Shown here: piece by piece, positions 50,601-57,674 of the stretch
How positions within the stretch are numbered: position 1 is the stretch's first letter
Layout of the letters: each line of letters begins with the position of its first letter
Position numbers and translations under genes: made by a program
DNA from: Flavobacterium aestivum
GTDB taxonomy: Bacteria; Bacteroidota; Bacteroidia; Flavobacteriales; Flavobacteriaceae
Assembly: GCF_026870175.2 (NCBI RefSeq)
Contig: NZ_CP113977.2
Span: forward strand, 1,922,001 to 1,986,000
Direction of reading: 5' to 3'
Length of the DNA: 64,000 bases
Notes under the pieces: generated by a model
Told to the model about the DNA's origin: nothing
Databases searched by the model: none
The model's input: the letters and a program-made list of their open reading frames with translations, nothing else

Positions 50601-51743
50601 TAAAGTAATGGCCGTCATTTTTTGTCGGGTCGGGCTTGAAAAAGGCAAACTGCAAACATTTCCAGCCGTGCCTTGAAACAATTTCGTATAAACTTGATTG
50701 TTCGATATAAAATCTACATTTCCATCACCATCAAAATCTCCCGACATTTCAGGAGGGGTTGTTGGATCCAAATAATTAGTAAATGCTGTTACATTTTCAG
50801 TAACATCGTTTGGAGTTGTATTATAATTAAATTGAATAGGGTTAGCTCCCTCCCCAGCACCATTAAATTCCTGTAGTTGACTAACACGTTGATATCCTAA
50901 TCCATCGGCAACATGAGTCAACTGGTATTTTCTAAAAAGTAAGTTATTGGTAAATACTTCTACCTTATCCAAAATCTCCACTTTCTCTATCTTTACTCCT
51001 TTAATATATGCTGATTCTTTTTGGGCAGCCAATTTATAAGTGAAAACTATTTTGTTAAGAGCTGTTGGATTGGTTGTGGTATTACCGCTAAAATCAATTT
51101 GTGTAATACATAAACTTTTAGAATAGGGCTTTGTGTAATTATAATTGATAAAATTACCATTAGTATCTTCATATCGTACAATGTAATAGGCTGTAAGATC
51201 ACTAGCAGCTGCACCAGCATAATTACCATACCATGCTCTAGAGCCATCAGGAGAAGTGACAATAAAATACATTGTCGACCCGCTGCCTTTTAATTCCACT
51301 TTTGTATTGCTCTGCACTTCCGTTTCATATTGCGAACCGTCAGACCAATAGGCTCCAGTGTTCGGTTTTAGCAACAAACGCTGGCCATCAAGTGCTAATT
51401 TATCATCGGCGTCAAAATCTACTCCGTCTCTAAATCCATCAATATCTTTACGTGTTGATATACGGGCGATATTGGTAATACTATTAATATTCCAACCTTG
51501 TCCTGCAATGCCTCCATTCTGTCCACTGGTATAGACTAAATTGATGATAGGTCCAACATCTTTAATGCTTGGTGGCAATGCAATTGGTAACGTATAGGTA
51601 GCTTGTCCTGAACTGGATATATCTAGTTTACCTTGAGTATCGTGGAAATTTTGTGAAAAAAGTGCATTAGTCACTAATGTAACTATAAGTAATAGGCGTA
51701 GTTTCATGGATTTACTGCTTAATAATTTTAATAGTCTTTTCAT
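44673..51743 (-). CDS. Rhs/SpvB-type polymorphic toxin with C-terminal zinc metallopeptidase domain
   Basis: A 2,356-residue protein. A signal peptide (about 1-30) precedes an SpvB-like domain (31-330), then FG-GAP repeats (DFDGDGNVDF, DFNGDGLSEV, DYNGDGKPDI) and long YD/Rhs repeats with the core-ending motif RLYDPKLHRFLQPDN near residue 1,970. The variable C-terminus has glycine-rich hydrophobic segments, then a zincin site H2288-E-L-G-H2292 and a downstream LDEVFAY motif (E2320 as likely third ligand). The toxin is therefore a predicted peptidase; its target is unknown. The start overlaps the end of the T9SS stub gene by 32 nt, and a lipoprotein gene follows after 8 nt. Confidence 0.88.
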   Translation of the reverse strand: MKRLLKLLSSKSMKLRLLLIVTLVTNALFSQNFHDTQGKLDISSSGQATYTLPIALPPSIKDVGPIINLVYTSGQNGGIAGQGWNINSITNIARISTRKDIDGFRDGVDFDADDKLALDGQRLLLKPNTGAYWSDGSQYETEVQSNTKVELKGSGSTMYFIVTSPDGSRAWYGNYAGAAASDLTAYYIVRYEDTNGNFINYNYTKPYSKSLCITQIDFSGNTTTNPTALNKIVFTYKLAAQKESAYIKGVKIEKVEILDKVEVFTNNLLFRKYQLTHVADGLGYQRVSQLQEFNGAGEGANPIQFNYNTTPNDVTENVTAFTNYLDPTTPPEMSGDFDGDGNVDFISNNQVYTKLFQGTAGNVCSLPFSSPTRQKMTAITLSNNKVNQKQSIVYADETITNIAFKVHNLNNSNAVVLDYTKNIPFDNASNYVYGCEFQPQTTPSPSPTVKYSNQYLEGDFNGDGLSEVLILARNEYDFYGEAATGGKTGNPDPNPCVLTHVIEPGYKEVRLIDLNPNVSNTINTSGNCSLGNPNLYLDGDKRIVMDMNSDGKADVFVVNNNGSYKIVSFKQLTVSPWVEMEIIGQGTIDAYSPTKQMLFGDYNGDGKPDIMLPDADGNGCDTCSTWHIYYSNPNPAGGVYFAKESFNIAPYRPSTGSDYATQVQTSSYFAMDVNKDGKSDLVRVWTNVWQYHPFWDPKDLDTSWTVATYINTIGYNGGFTYDYTSPSTHDNDDNSRPIALGSSLKFPGMDSDLLIIRYHTGTSYDKTVTYVDFKKDYSQDNLITKVTQSGGAIVDDITYSDMVPSDGTNGYGTLNGFYSSGDELEYPLVELKQLSSNKLVSQLKNTSLGVVKKQDFKYRGLSFNLNGIGALGFKGSARSSWFKNDSDKRIWSLVETKPTQRGAIVRTWNQLLNSSNFAFETGYTSGLLSKTENTYTESPANTFPYYILLNTQTATDYLTNVVSQKVYNSYSTDYLLPLSVTMNNLLGTTLQGSTTTVTSYDNVTSGTGSGYYIGRPNEVNTTSTVYVNTVGSSDIKTSKEKYFYTNGNVTRTEKTANGSTETLIEKFDYFPNGLLQKKTISATGFTGSAAASDRSTSYTYDTTNRFVKTITDPELLVTTNLTYDSLYGVVLTQQNPFGQVTTSVYDTWGKRTKVTDFLGKSVNYTYARANNIYTTTQTGDDGSSSIVDSDALARIIRKGSKNVNGDWVYVNTEYDYLGKKIRDSEPYFSTGSPTQWTTYEYDDYSRPIKTTAFTGKVINTTYTGLTVNVNDGTMVKEKTNNANGLVISATDSPGGTITYKYDARGNLLISDYAGVTIEMQYDNWGRKKKLIDSSAGTYDYLYNAFGETISESTPKGITTYDIDAVGKVSKKTVLAYSPGTTNVDVNSTNTNITSVYTYDVTNKWVTKIAVTNPVDGNSTYDYSYDATTKQLNKTIETLPYATFTKELTFDVFGRVNTEKLTASAHSKSSSKTITHVYKNGAEWQMQDGTVMKWQANTVNARGQLTGASLGNGIEITNTYDAYGYVSQNKHLLSSTNVMTLDNVFEPVLGNLMSRYNSMFDVKENFTYDSLDRLVAWEGNSQNVLTLPFNTTTEGFTFTGTATEGSVTNVTGTMKVILKNTFVAAKKPLTTFTITPGNKLRVKADITNKTGTTGVIVDAVMVETDPLDASNYVEIPFGTVNNGAFDATYTASNFVSNPKFTLKFVVDEESPLGSNGGGSTPPNTTFYIDNLKIDALPVYSQTYDDRGKITNNALGQYQYTNAASPYQNTSVLTTADANTYYGAKPLQTISYNVFKAPLQIEDQGVDKISFGYNAMQQRNIMYYGNTNTDKLTRPYRQYYSGDGTMEIKATFAAGNTTTPTSVEFITYIGGDAYSAPMLVKSDGTTQNYFYLHRDYQGSIMAVTNAAGAVIEKRLFDPWGAIAKVQDGAGNNLNKLTFFDRGYTGHQHLEGVGLVHMNGRLYDPKLHRFLQPDNYVQDQYNTQNFNRYSYCLNNPLKYNDRSGEEFTMLGAAVAAATIAVISYLTSCAINHTAITFPGLAYNVVVGSVSGAVTYGIGSATSTIGNFWVRAGVEALAHGLFQGSMYSITGSNFWNGFASGSISSIASSMWAGGSSYDTDGNSIAGSGFGGIAGNSGASMIVFGTISGGAAAALTGGNFWQGAVTGLVVSGLNHFMHSDPNKRLVRKINKELRAKYGNINDPAPTGQETIDDIMSTPTLNNMHHNSGNSRFTYDDNFVSNAGGCSPESGQDAYTTTSANCSGEYYTGSKDMFTIVYRNSFQSYKYLAGTIVHELGHCYSRYTGLMAKNYSLMRNNWTKTMALDEVFAYSFADQFGFSFYQGNSSYYISGLQSALNILGIK

Positions 51744-52167
51744 CTCCTTTACTATATGTCAATTCTAAAATATAGACCCCATTTGGGTATTCAAGAAAAG
51801 GCACTGTTTGCTTATCAACTGTATTTAAATGTTCATAAGACTTTAGTAATGAACCATTCAAATTATAGATCCTGATGCTTGATATTGAATTAACATTTGA
51901 AATCTCCCACTTTAAAAAAAGTTCTTCTTTTACAGGATTAGGGTAATAGGAAAAATTATCTTCTGGTAAAAATTTCTGTAAATCCTCTTCTTTCAAATCT
52001 GCTATCTCTTTTGGAGCTATATTTGAATTTTTAGCTAAACAGTTTAGACACCATTCTCTTGATGTTTGATTCCCAGCTCCATCATACTCGAAATGGATTT
52101 TTTGTTGTTGCTGAGCATTAGAAATACAGCTCACTAGAAAAAATAGTAGAGTAATAATTTTATTCAT
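51712..52167 (-). CDS. Short T9SS type A sorting-domain protein with one YD motif
   Basis: A 151-residue exported protein. The signal peptide (1-18) is followed by QQQQKIHFEYDGAGNQTSRE, which contains one Rhs-type YD motif (YDGAGNQTSR). The C-terminal 80 residues (YYPNPVKEELFLKWEI to the end) are a type A T9SS sorting domain. It is encoded directly before the Rhs gene and overlaps it by 32 nt in another frame, so the two are coupled. A carrier or export/attachment role for the Rhs protein, which lacks a sorting domain of its own, is a good guess but unproven. Confidence 0.8.
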   Translation of the reverse strand: MNKIITLLFFLVSCISNAQQQQKIHFEYDGAGNQTSREWCLNCLAKNSNIAPKEIADLKEEDLQKFLPEDNFSYYPNPVKEELFLKWEISNVNSISSIRIYNLNGSLLKSYEHLNTVDKQTVPFLEYPNGVYILELTYSKGDEKTIKIIKQ

Positions 52168-52522
52168 TCTGATTTGGGGTTTAATTCGACCGCAAAAGTA
52201 GAGTTTAGTGTAAAATTTAAGTAAGGTTTTTCCTCATCATTTGTTAAATTTATCTAATTTGAGAAATGATAAGATGCTGTTTGTAGGTGTTTTAGTACAA
52301 TTATGCAAAGAATTTCTAGTGAATCCTTCAACTATTATTTTCTACTGATTATTCTATTGGTAATAATAGAATAGGAGAAGAGTAAACATTTGGGATGCCA
52401 ATCTAGAAGTTGTTGATCGTTTTTATGTATTTTAACTAATCAATCTTCATATCCTCAGTATATAGACGTGACATTTTACAATCAGTAAATGATATAATTA
52501 TGAAAATTTATTATCTAAATTT
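52168..52522. other. Intergenic region between topB and the Rhs operon
   Basis: A 355-bp AT-rich gap, the right junction of the 26-52 kb cargo with the ICE backbone. It contains a candidate promoter for the sorting-domain/Rhs operon (52193-52200) and a short dyad (TATTCTATTGGTAATAATAGAATA) near 52350-52375. No gene or insertion-sequence end is visible. Confidence 0.45.
52193..52200 (-). promoter_or_regulatory. Candidate -7 box of the T9SS-stub/Rhs operon
   Basis: On the minus strand TACTTTTG, an exact match to TAnnTTTG, 26 nt before the start of the sorting-domain gene. It would drive the stub, the Rhs gene and the following lipoprotein gene. Confidence 0.5.
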
Positions 52523-54610
52523 TTAGTTTTGACTAGATGTTTGTTTCCTGCTTCTTTCAAACTCAAAGGAAGTTTTCCCATCCTTAGCAAGCACTATATA
52601 AGCATCGAATTTTTTTCCTGACCTGCTCTTCATTCCTTTTATAAAGGAGGTTCTTCCATTAGTGATTAAATTCGTCAGATTATCTAAACTTAATTGAACT
52701 CCGCAAACATTACGAAATTGTACCCATTTACAGCTATCATTCGGACATTTGACGAGTATGTCTTTGATGAGTAATTGGTGGCTTTCACATTTAGGACAAG
52801 TAAGAACAGGTAAGTTTTCAAGGATTATAGATGTAGAAAGAAGCTCATCTGTTATAGAAACTACATAATCTTCAATTTCTTTTTGAAATATTCCAGCTTG
52901 TTCTTGGTTATTTTCTATTTTCTGCAAAGTGACTTCCCATTGAGCGGTCATAGCAACATCGGCTATCTTCTTATCTTTTATTAGTTCATAAACCTTTAAT
53001 CCTTTTTCTGTAGGCATAAGAGATTTGTTTTTGCGTAGAATATAATCTCTAACAAAAAGTGTTTCTATAATTGCGGCTCTTGTAGCCGGCGTACCTATGC
53101 CAATATTCAATATTGCCTTTCTTTCTTCTTCACATTCAATTTTCTTTCCGGCTGATTCCATCGCCGATAGAAGTCCTGCTTCTGTATATAAAACAGGAGG
53201 GGTGGTTTTCTTCTCTAAAACAGTTACTTCTTTAATTTTAAGTTCATCTCCAACTCTTAGTTGTGGGAGATCTTGGATATATTCAGTATCCTCATTCAAA
53301 AAATGGCCTTTAATGCCACGCCATCCTGCTTGTAAAACTTTAAAACCTTTAGCAGAGAAATCATAATGTAAAATTTGTAATGTTATGTCAGCTATTTCTT
53401 TTAAGCAAGGATCAGAAACCGATTCCAATAGGCGTAATGCAATCATATTGTAAATAGCATTTTCTTTAGTGGATAATGCTGAGGGGATTTTATCTGCGAT
53501 AAGTAGTCCATGATGGTCAGTTACTTTGATGTCGTTAACAATGCGTTTACTCAATCGTCCCAGTTTTATTGTAGACATAACATCTTTATAAGAAGTACTT
53601 GTTTCTAATATTCTTATGAGATTGGGAATTTCATCCCAGATATCTTCTGGAATATATTTGCTTCCTGTTCGTGGATAAGTAATGAATTTTTTCTCGTATA
53701 AATTCTGAGCAATTGTAAGAGTTTCATTTGCAGAAAGGTTTAGCTTTTTATTCGCTTCTTTTTGTAAACCAGTCAGATCAAACAGTAGGGGTGGCTGTTC
53801 AGTAATAGTTTTGTTTTCTATAGAAGAAACAGTACCTATTCTGTTTCTCTCGATGGATTTTAAAACAGCCCCAGTTTGTTTCTTATCATCCCATTTGTTT
53901 TTAGAAAGGCTCTTGAAATTAATAAATTCTTTCTGATGATTTAGTTGAAGTTGCCAGTAGGTCTTAGCTATAAAATCGCTGTTTTCCAGATACCGTTGGC
54001 AAATTAGAGCTAATGTTGGTGTTTGTACCCTTCCCAAAGTGTAAATGCCACTTCCTGCTGCAATAGTAAGTGCCTGAGATGCATTAATTCCTACTAACCA
54101 ATCGGCACGACTTCTTGCTTGTGCAGCTTGATATAGACTATCGAAATCACTGCCCGCTTTTAAATTTTCAAATCCATGTTTTATGGCTTTTTCAGTCAAG
54201 GAACTAATCCATAAACGTTGGAAGGGCTTTTTGCAGTTTAAATATTCATAGATATATCGAAAGATTAATTCTCCTTCACGGCCAGCATCCGTGGCTACGA
54301 TAATACTATCACATTTCTCTATGACCAGTTCGATGATTTTTAGTTGTTTTAAAGCACCCACATCAGCAACATTGTCTTTTTTTATTTTGCGAATCTTTAA
54401 TAAAAAGGGATCGGGTAGGATGGGTAGGGATTCTTTTTGAAATCCCGAAATCCCATAATCCTCTGGTGTAGCCAATCCAACCAAATGCCCTAAGGCCCAT
54501 GTAACACAATACCCATTTCCTGTTAAAAAGCCGTCTTCTTTTTGTGATGCACCTAATATCGAGGCTATCTCACGAGCCACGCTGGGTTTCTCTGCAATTA
54601 CTGCTTTCAT
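52523..54610 (-). CDS. topB: DNA topoisomerase III
   Basis: A 695-residue type IA topoisomerase. The TOPRIM domain has AVIAEKPSVAREIA at the N-terminus and IIVATDAGREGELIFRYI near residue 110. The catalytic Tyr is Y312 in FITYPRTGS. A C-terminal Cys-rich part (CPKCESHQLLIKDILVKCPND, C near 605-630) looks like a degenerate zinc ribbon. TopB is a standard gene of CTnDOT-like elements, where it likely helps relax or decatenate element DNA during excision or transfer. It lies 19 nt after the DUF3945 gene, in the same operon. Confidence 0.93.
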   Translation of the reverse strand: MKAVIAEKPSVAREIASILGASQKEDGFLTGNGYCVTWALGHLVGLATPEDYGISGFQKESLPILPDPFLLKIRKIKKDNVADVGALKQLKIIELVIEKCDSIIVATDAGREGELIFRYIYEYLNCKKPFQRLWISSLTEKAIKHGFENLKAGSDFDSLYQAAQARSRADWLVGINASQALTIAAGSGIYTLGRVQTPTLALICQRYLENSDFIAKTYWQLQLNHQKEFINFKSLSKNKWDDKKQTGAVLKSIERNRIGTVSSIENKTITEQPPLLFDLTGLQKEANKKLNLSANETLTIAQNLYEKKFITYPRTGSKYIPEDIWDEIPNLIRILETSTSYKDVMSTIKLGRLSKRIVNDIKVTDHHGLLIADKIPSALSTKENAIYNMIALRLLESVSDPCLKEIADITLQILHYDFSAKGFKVLQAGWRGIKGHFLNEDTEYIQDLPQLRVGDELKIKEVTVLEKKTTPPVLYTEAGLLSAMESAGKKIECEEERKAILNIGIGTPATRAAIIETLFVRDYILRKNKSLMPTEKGLKVYELIKDKKIADVAMTAQWEVTLQKIENNQEQAGIFQKEIEDYVVSITDELLSTSIILENLPVLTCPKCESHQLLIKDILVKCPNDSCKWVQFRNVCGVQLSLDNLTNLITNGRTSFIKGMKSRSGKKFDAYIVLAKDGKTSFEFERSRKQTSSQN

Positions 54611-54629
54611 ATCTCAATGTTTTTTAGAG

Positions 54630-56075
54630 CTACATTTTTCTGCCTTTGCTCTTGGTTGGTGTATTGTCTTGTTCCTGTTCTTCCTGTTGTTTTTTGCTGT
54701 CAGGCTCTTTTTGTCCGGACTTTAAAGGCTCTTTAATATTCTTGGTAACTTCATTGGTTTTACCTTCCGAATTGACTGCTGTTTGGGTTTTATGTTCTTC
54801 AGTCGGCTGAACCTTTGCACTATTAGGATTACTAAATGAAAAACCAACTTTAGCGGTATCTTTATTGAAAGTTAGATATCCTTTGTATTCTTTACCTTGT
54901 TTATCTACCAAACTATCTACATAAATGGTTTTTCCCTCCTTGAATTGTTCATACTGCTGCTCACTGAGCTCTTTTCCTCGAATGGTTCTTGGAACTTCCA
55001 GATTCTGTACCTGATAATTGTTTTGAGTTTGACTATTAGGATTTGTTCTGTCAAATTGGAATTCAACATATCGTTTGTCTGCATTGAATTGAACAGTGGC
55101 ATTAAATGGTTCTCCTTTCTTAGAGATCATGCCTTCAATGTAGAGTGGTTTACCATTCATTAGTGTTTGCTTCTGTTGCTCGTCGAGTTTAACTCCTTTG
55201 ATTTCATCTGGTATTTTTATCTTATCAACACGCAGTGCTACCAATTCATTAGTGAGCCTATCTATGCTAATGATTGAAGGAGCCTGTTCATTAGTTTTGA
55301 GAATAGTAAGATCAACGACACGTCCCATATTACCTGTTTTAAGCAGATTTTCTTTGTCTTCTTTGCTGAATTCATGCCCAAAAAAAGGAAAATTTAATTG
55401 TGGTTCTTTTCGTATGCCGTGAATTGCCATAACGACTTTTCCATCCTCAGAAGTTTGAAGTGATAAGCGGGCATCTAATCTGGTAATGGCTGTTCCTAAA
55501 TTAAGGCTGATAGGCACCAGTTCATTGGTTTTGTATCCTTTTAACAAAGGATCTAAAAGATTCATTTTTTCTAATTTTTCTTTATTTAAACCAAGATTAG
55601 CCATAGTGTCCCAATCAATTTCTTCTGGTTTGAAACGATATTCGCTTACTTCTGTTGTTGTTTGTGCTGTTTCCATAGTATCTGCATTTTCTTTTTTATT
55701 GTCTTTTTGTAATTCTAGTTTAACTTCATGTTCGTTCAAAATTTTTTCGCCATCAGGTTTGGGATTATCCACTTGCTTTTGCATCTTTTTTGCCATATCA
55801 ATAGCTAAGAGTTTCGGTACTTTGAAGAAGCTAAAACGAGTTGGGTTTTGTAGTTGGCTCATGAAATTGGAAAAAAAATTAGAAAAAAGATCTCCATGTT
55901 TATCTACTTTCATAAATTGATTTTGATTTTTTTTATCAGCAGAAACTGTTTCCAATTCACCATTTTTATCAATACCTTTTACAGCCTCGATTTTCATTTT
56001 TTCCCTATCAAATACTAGAAGAATATCTGTTAATTGTTCCGGAGATTCCTGTGTGGCTTTATTTTGTTCACTCAT
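54630..56075 (-). CDS. DUF4099/DUF3945 family protein
   Basis: A 481-residue hydrophilic protein. A DUF4099-like domain lies at about residues 145-250 (WDTMANLGLNKEKLEKM, GYKTNELVPISLNLGTAITRLDARLSL). Two DUF3945 repeats follow (about 290-345 and 360-415), each with an 'L-(D/S)-E-Q-Q-x-x-x-x-x-x-G-K-x-(L/I)-Y-(I/V)' core and a GE(P/Y)-x-(A/G)-x-(V/L)-x-F tail. The end is Lys/Glu-rich. The protein accompanies topB on Bacteroidota conjugative elements; function unknown. A strand-like repeat ending in FQFDR/FSFSN resembles the topB C-terminal tail (SFEFERSR), so the two may share a binding module. Confidence 0.85.
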   Translation of the reverse strand: MSEQNKATQESPEQLTDILLVFDREKMKIEAVKGIDKNGELETVSADKKNQNQFMKVDKHGDLFSNFFSNFMSQLQNPTRFSFFKVPKLLAIDMAKKMQKQVDNPKPDGEKILNEHEVKLELQKDNKKENADTMETAQTTTEVSEYRFKPEEIDWDTMANLGLNKEKLEKMNLLDPLLKGYKTNELVPISLNLGTAITRLDARLSLQTSEDGKVVMAIHGIRKEPQLNFPFFGHEFSKEDKENLLKTGNMGRVVDLTILKTNEQAPSIISIDRLTNELVALRVDKIKIPDEIKGVKLDEQQKQTLMNGKPLYIEGMISKKGEPFNATVQFNADKRYVEFQFDRTNPNSQTQNNYQVQNLEVPRTIRGKELSEQQYEQFKEGKTIYVDSLVDKQGKEYKGYLTFNKDTAKVGFSFSNPNSAKVQPTEEHKTQTAVNSEGKTNEVTKNIKEPLKSGQKEPDSKKQQEEQEQDNTPTKSKGRKM

Positions 56076-56179
56076 AACTTATTATTTCTATTTAACATTA
56101 TTAAGTATCGAAATTAAATGAAGACTGCACGTTTAAATATTTCAGGACCTAATCAGGCATTATTTGTCTAGGATTGTCT

Positions 56180-56491
56180 TTATTTCTTTGCAGATGCAGA
56201 AAAACTTTCACGGATAAACTGGTTTACGTCTGATAGTTTATAATATAACTTACCACTAATAGTATAATAAGGAAGTTTTCCAGAGGAGCGGTAGCGTTGT
56301 AAAGAACGGGCACTTACTTTAAGTATCATAAAGAGATCTTGATTGTCCAGCAATTCTTCCCCATCAATAGAACTCTTTTGTTTTTGGGAATTATTAAAAC
56401 TTTCACTAAGTATATCAAAGCGATTCATTATGCGTTCCATCCATGCTAAAAATTCCATTCTGTCGATATTCATATAGATATGTTTTATCAA
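56180..56491 (-). CDS. Helix-turn-helix (MerR/excisionase-like) protein
   Basis: A 103-residue protein with a winged helix of the HTH_17/excisionase type in its C-terminal half: LLDNQDLFMILKVSARSLQRYRSSGKLPYYTISGKLYYKLSDVNQFI. The N-terminal 45 residues are a short helical part (MEFLAWMERIMNRFD). Such small proteins lie next to topB and rteC in Bacteroidota elements and are thought to regulate excision or transfer genes. It is on the strand of the topB operon and starts 105 bp upstream of the DUF3945 gene. Confidence 0.82.
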   Translation of the reverse strand: MIKHIYMNIDRMEFLAWMERIMNRFDILSESFNNSQKQKSSIDGEELLDNQDLFMILKVSARSLQRYRSSGKLPYYTISGKLYYKLSDVNQFIRESFSASAKK

Positions 56492-56693
56492 TTAGTATTT
56501 TTCGATTAATGATCTATGCAAAATTGGAAGCTATATTTGGTAATTTATGCCAAGTTTAACCAATTGAGAATCGCGATTTTGGAAATTTTCTGAAAATAAA
56601 TATTTCCTTATTGTTGCACACTTTTTTGTCTTTTAGCATTAAAGCAAATCGGATTGTTACGCTATTTGCCAATGGGTAGGCGTGGGCAGATAT

Positions 56694-56720
56694 TAAAAAA
56701 GCAGTGTACTAAAACACTGC
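56694..56720 (-). terminator. Intrinsic terminator of rteC
   Basis: On the minus strand GCAGTGT, loop TTTAGT, ACACTGC, followed by TTTTTT (56694-56700). It lies 24 nt after the rteC stop and separates rteC from the helix-turn-helix gene downstream. Confidence 0.85.
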
Positions 56721-56744
56721 CTTTATGAGAGAAAATTTTAATTA

Positions 56745-57605
56745 TTATAAATCTTTATCCATATACTGCTCTAAAGAAGATTTGAGCTGCTCTAAAAATA
56801 AAGTGCGATTACCAGCGCGATCTTTCATACGATGAAAGGCGTGATGGATGTCACCCAATTGAATTCGGAATAGAAGTTGAAAAACTAAACTAATTTTTCG
56901 GACTCCAATCTTGCCGTTAGAAATCGCGCCCGATACATATAGGGCATAAATCAATTCTATTAAAGCATTTTTAGATTCAGTCCAAAAAACATCTTTAGTA
57001 GACTCAGCATTTTGTAAAATCGCATCAGGCTTATCAACTGGATTTATTTTGATAATTAAATAATTATAAAGTAATTCATCTGCTATAATACGGGAAACCT
57101 TGTAATCATAATAAGTAGAAAATTGAGTATCAACTTCAAATATAAAACTGTTCAGACCTGTATTAAGATTGATTTTTCCTAACTTAAAAAAATCACGGTC
57201 CCTGTCGGTTCTTCCTGAGCGGTAATATCGGTAAAAATCAGAATTACAAATATGCTCTTTATATTCATTTTTTAGCTGCTGTAATTCGCCAGAAAAATAT
57301 TTGTAATACATCTTTCCGCTACTTACAGGACAAGAAGTCTCTATGCGATATACTTTGTTGTAATAGATTAACTTTCCAAGAATTTGGGGTTTTATAATTC
57401 TGAAAAATTCTATTTCCTCATTTTCCTCAGTAAAATGATGCTCTAGAACATCCTTTTTAATACGTGTCAATAAATCCTGGAGGAAAACAATCATACGATA
57501 GGATTCATCAATAACATGAACCGATTCCAAACTAATTTCCTGTTCTTTTTTCAGAATACTGTAGAGGGCATCTTTGTAAGTGGACTGCATCAACATATTA
57601 GACAA
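56745..57605 (-). CDS. rteC: RteC family regulator
   Basis: A 286-residue protein of the RteC family. The central signature is present: FFRIIKPQILGKLIYYNKVYRIE, YYKYFSGELQQLKNEY and FYRYYRSGRTDRDRDFFKLG (residues about 65-155), then a C-terminal helical part. In CTnDOT, RteC activates the excision genes after induction through RteA/RteB. No rteA/rteB pair is in this window, so the input here may differ; an AraC gene lies just upstream on the same strand, 69 bp away. It has its own terminator. Confidence 0.92.
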   Translation of the reverse strand: MSNMLMQSTYKDALYSILKKEQEISLESVHVIDESYRMIVFLQDLLTRIKKDVLEHHFTEENEEIEFFRIIKPQILGKLIYYNKVYRIETSCPVSSGKMYYKYFSGELQQLKNEYKEHICNSDFYRYYRSGRTDRDRDFFKLGKINLNTGLNSFIFEVDTQFSTYYDYKVSRIIADELLYNYLIIKINPVDKPDAILQNAESTKDVFWTESKNALIELIYALYVSGAISNGKIGVRKISLVFQLLFRIQLGDIHHAFHRMKDRAGNRTLFLEQLKSSLEQYMDKDL

Positions 57606-57674
57606 TAAAGCGAAATAAGGAATCCATTTATGTATTTCATTGTATAATAGATTTTGAATCTTTAATTGGGTTGA

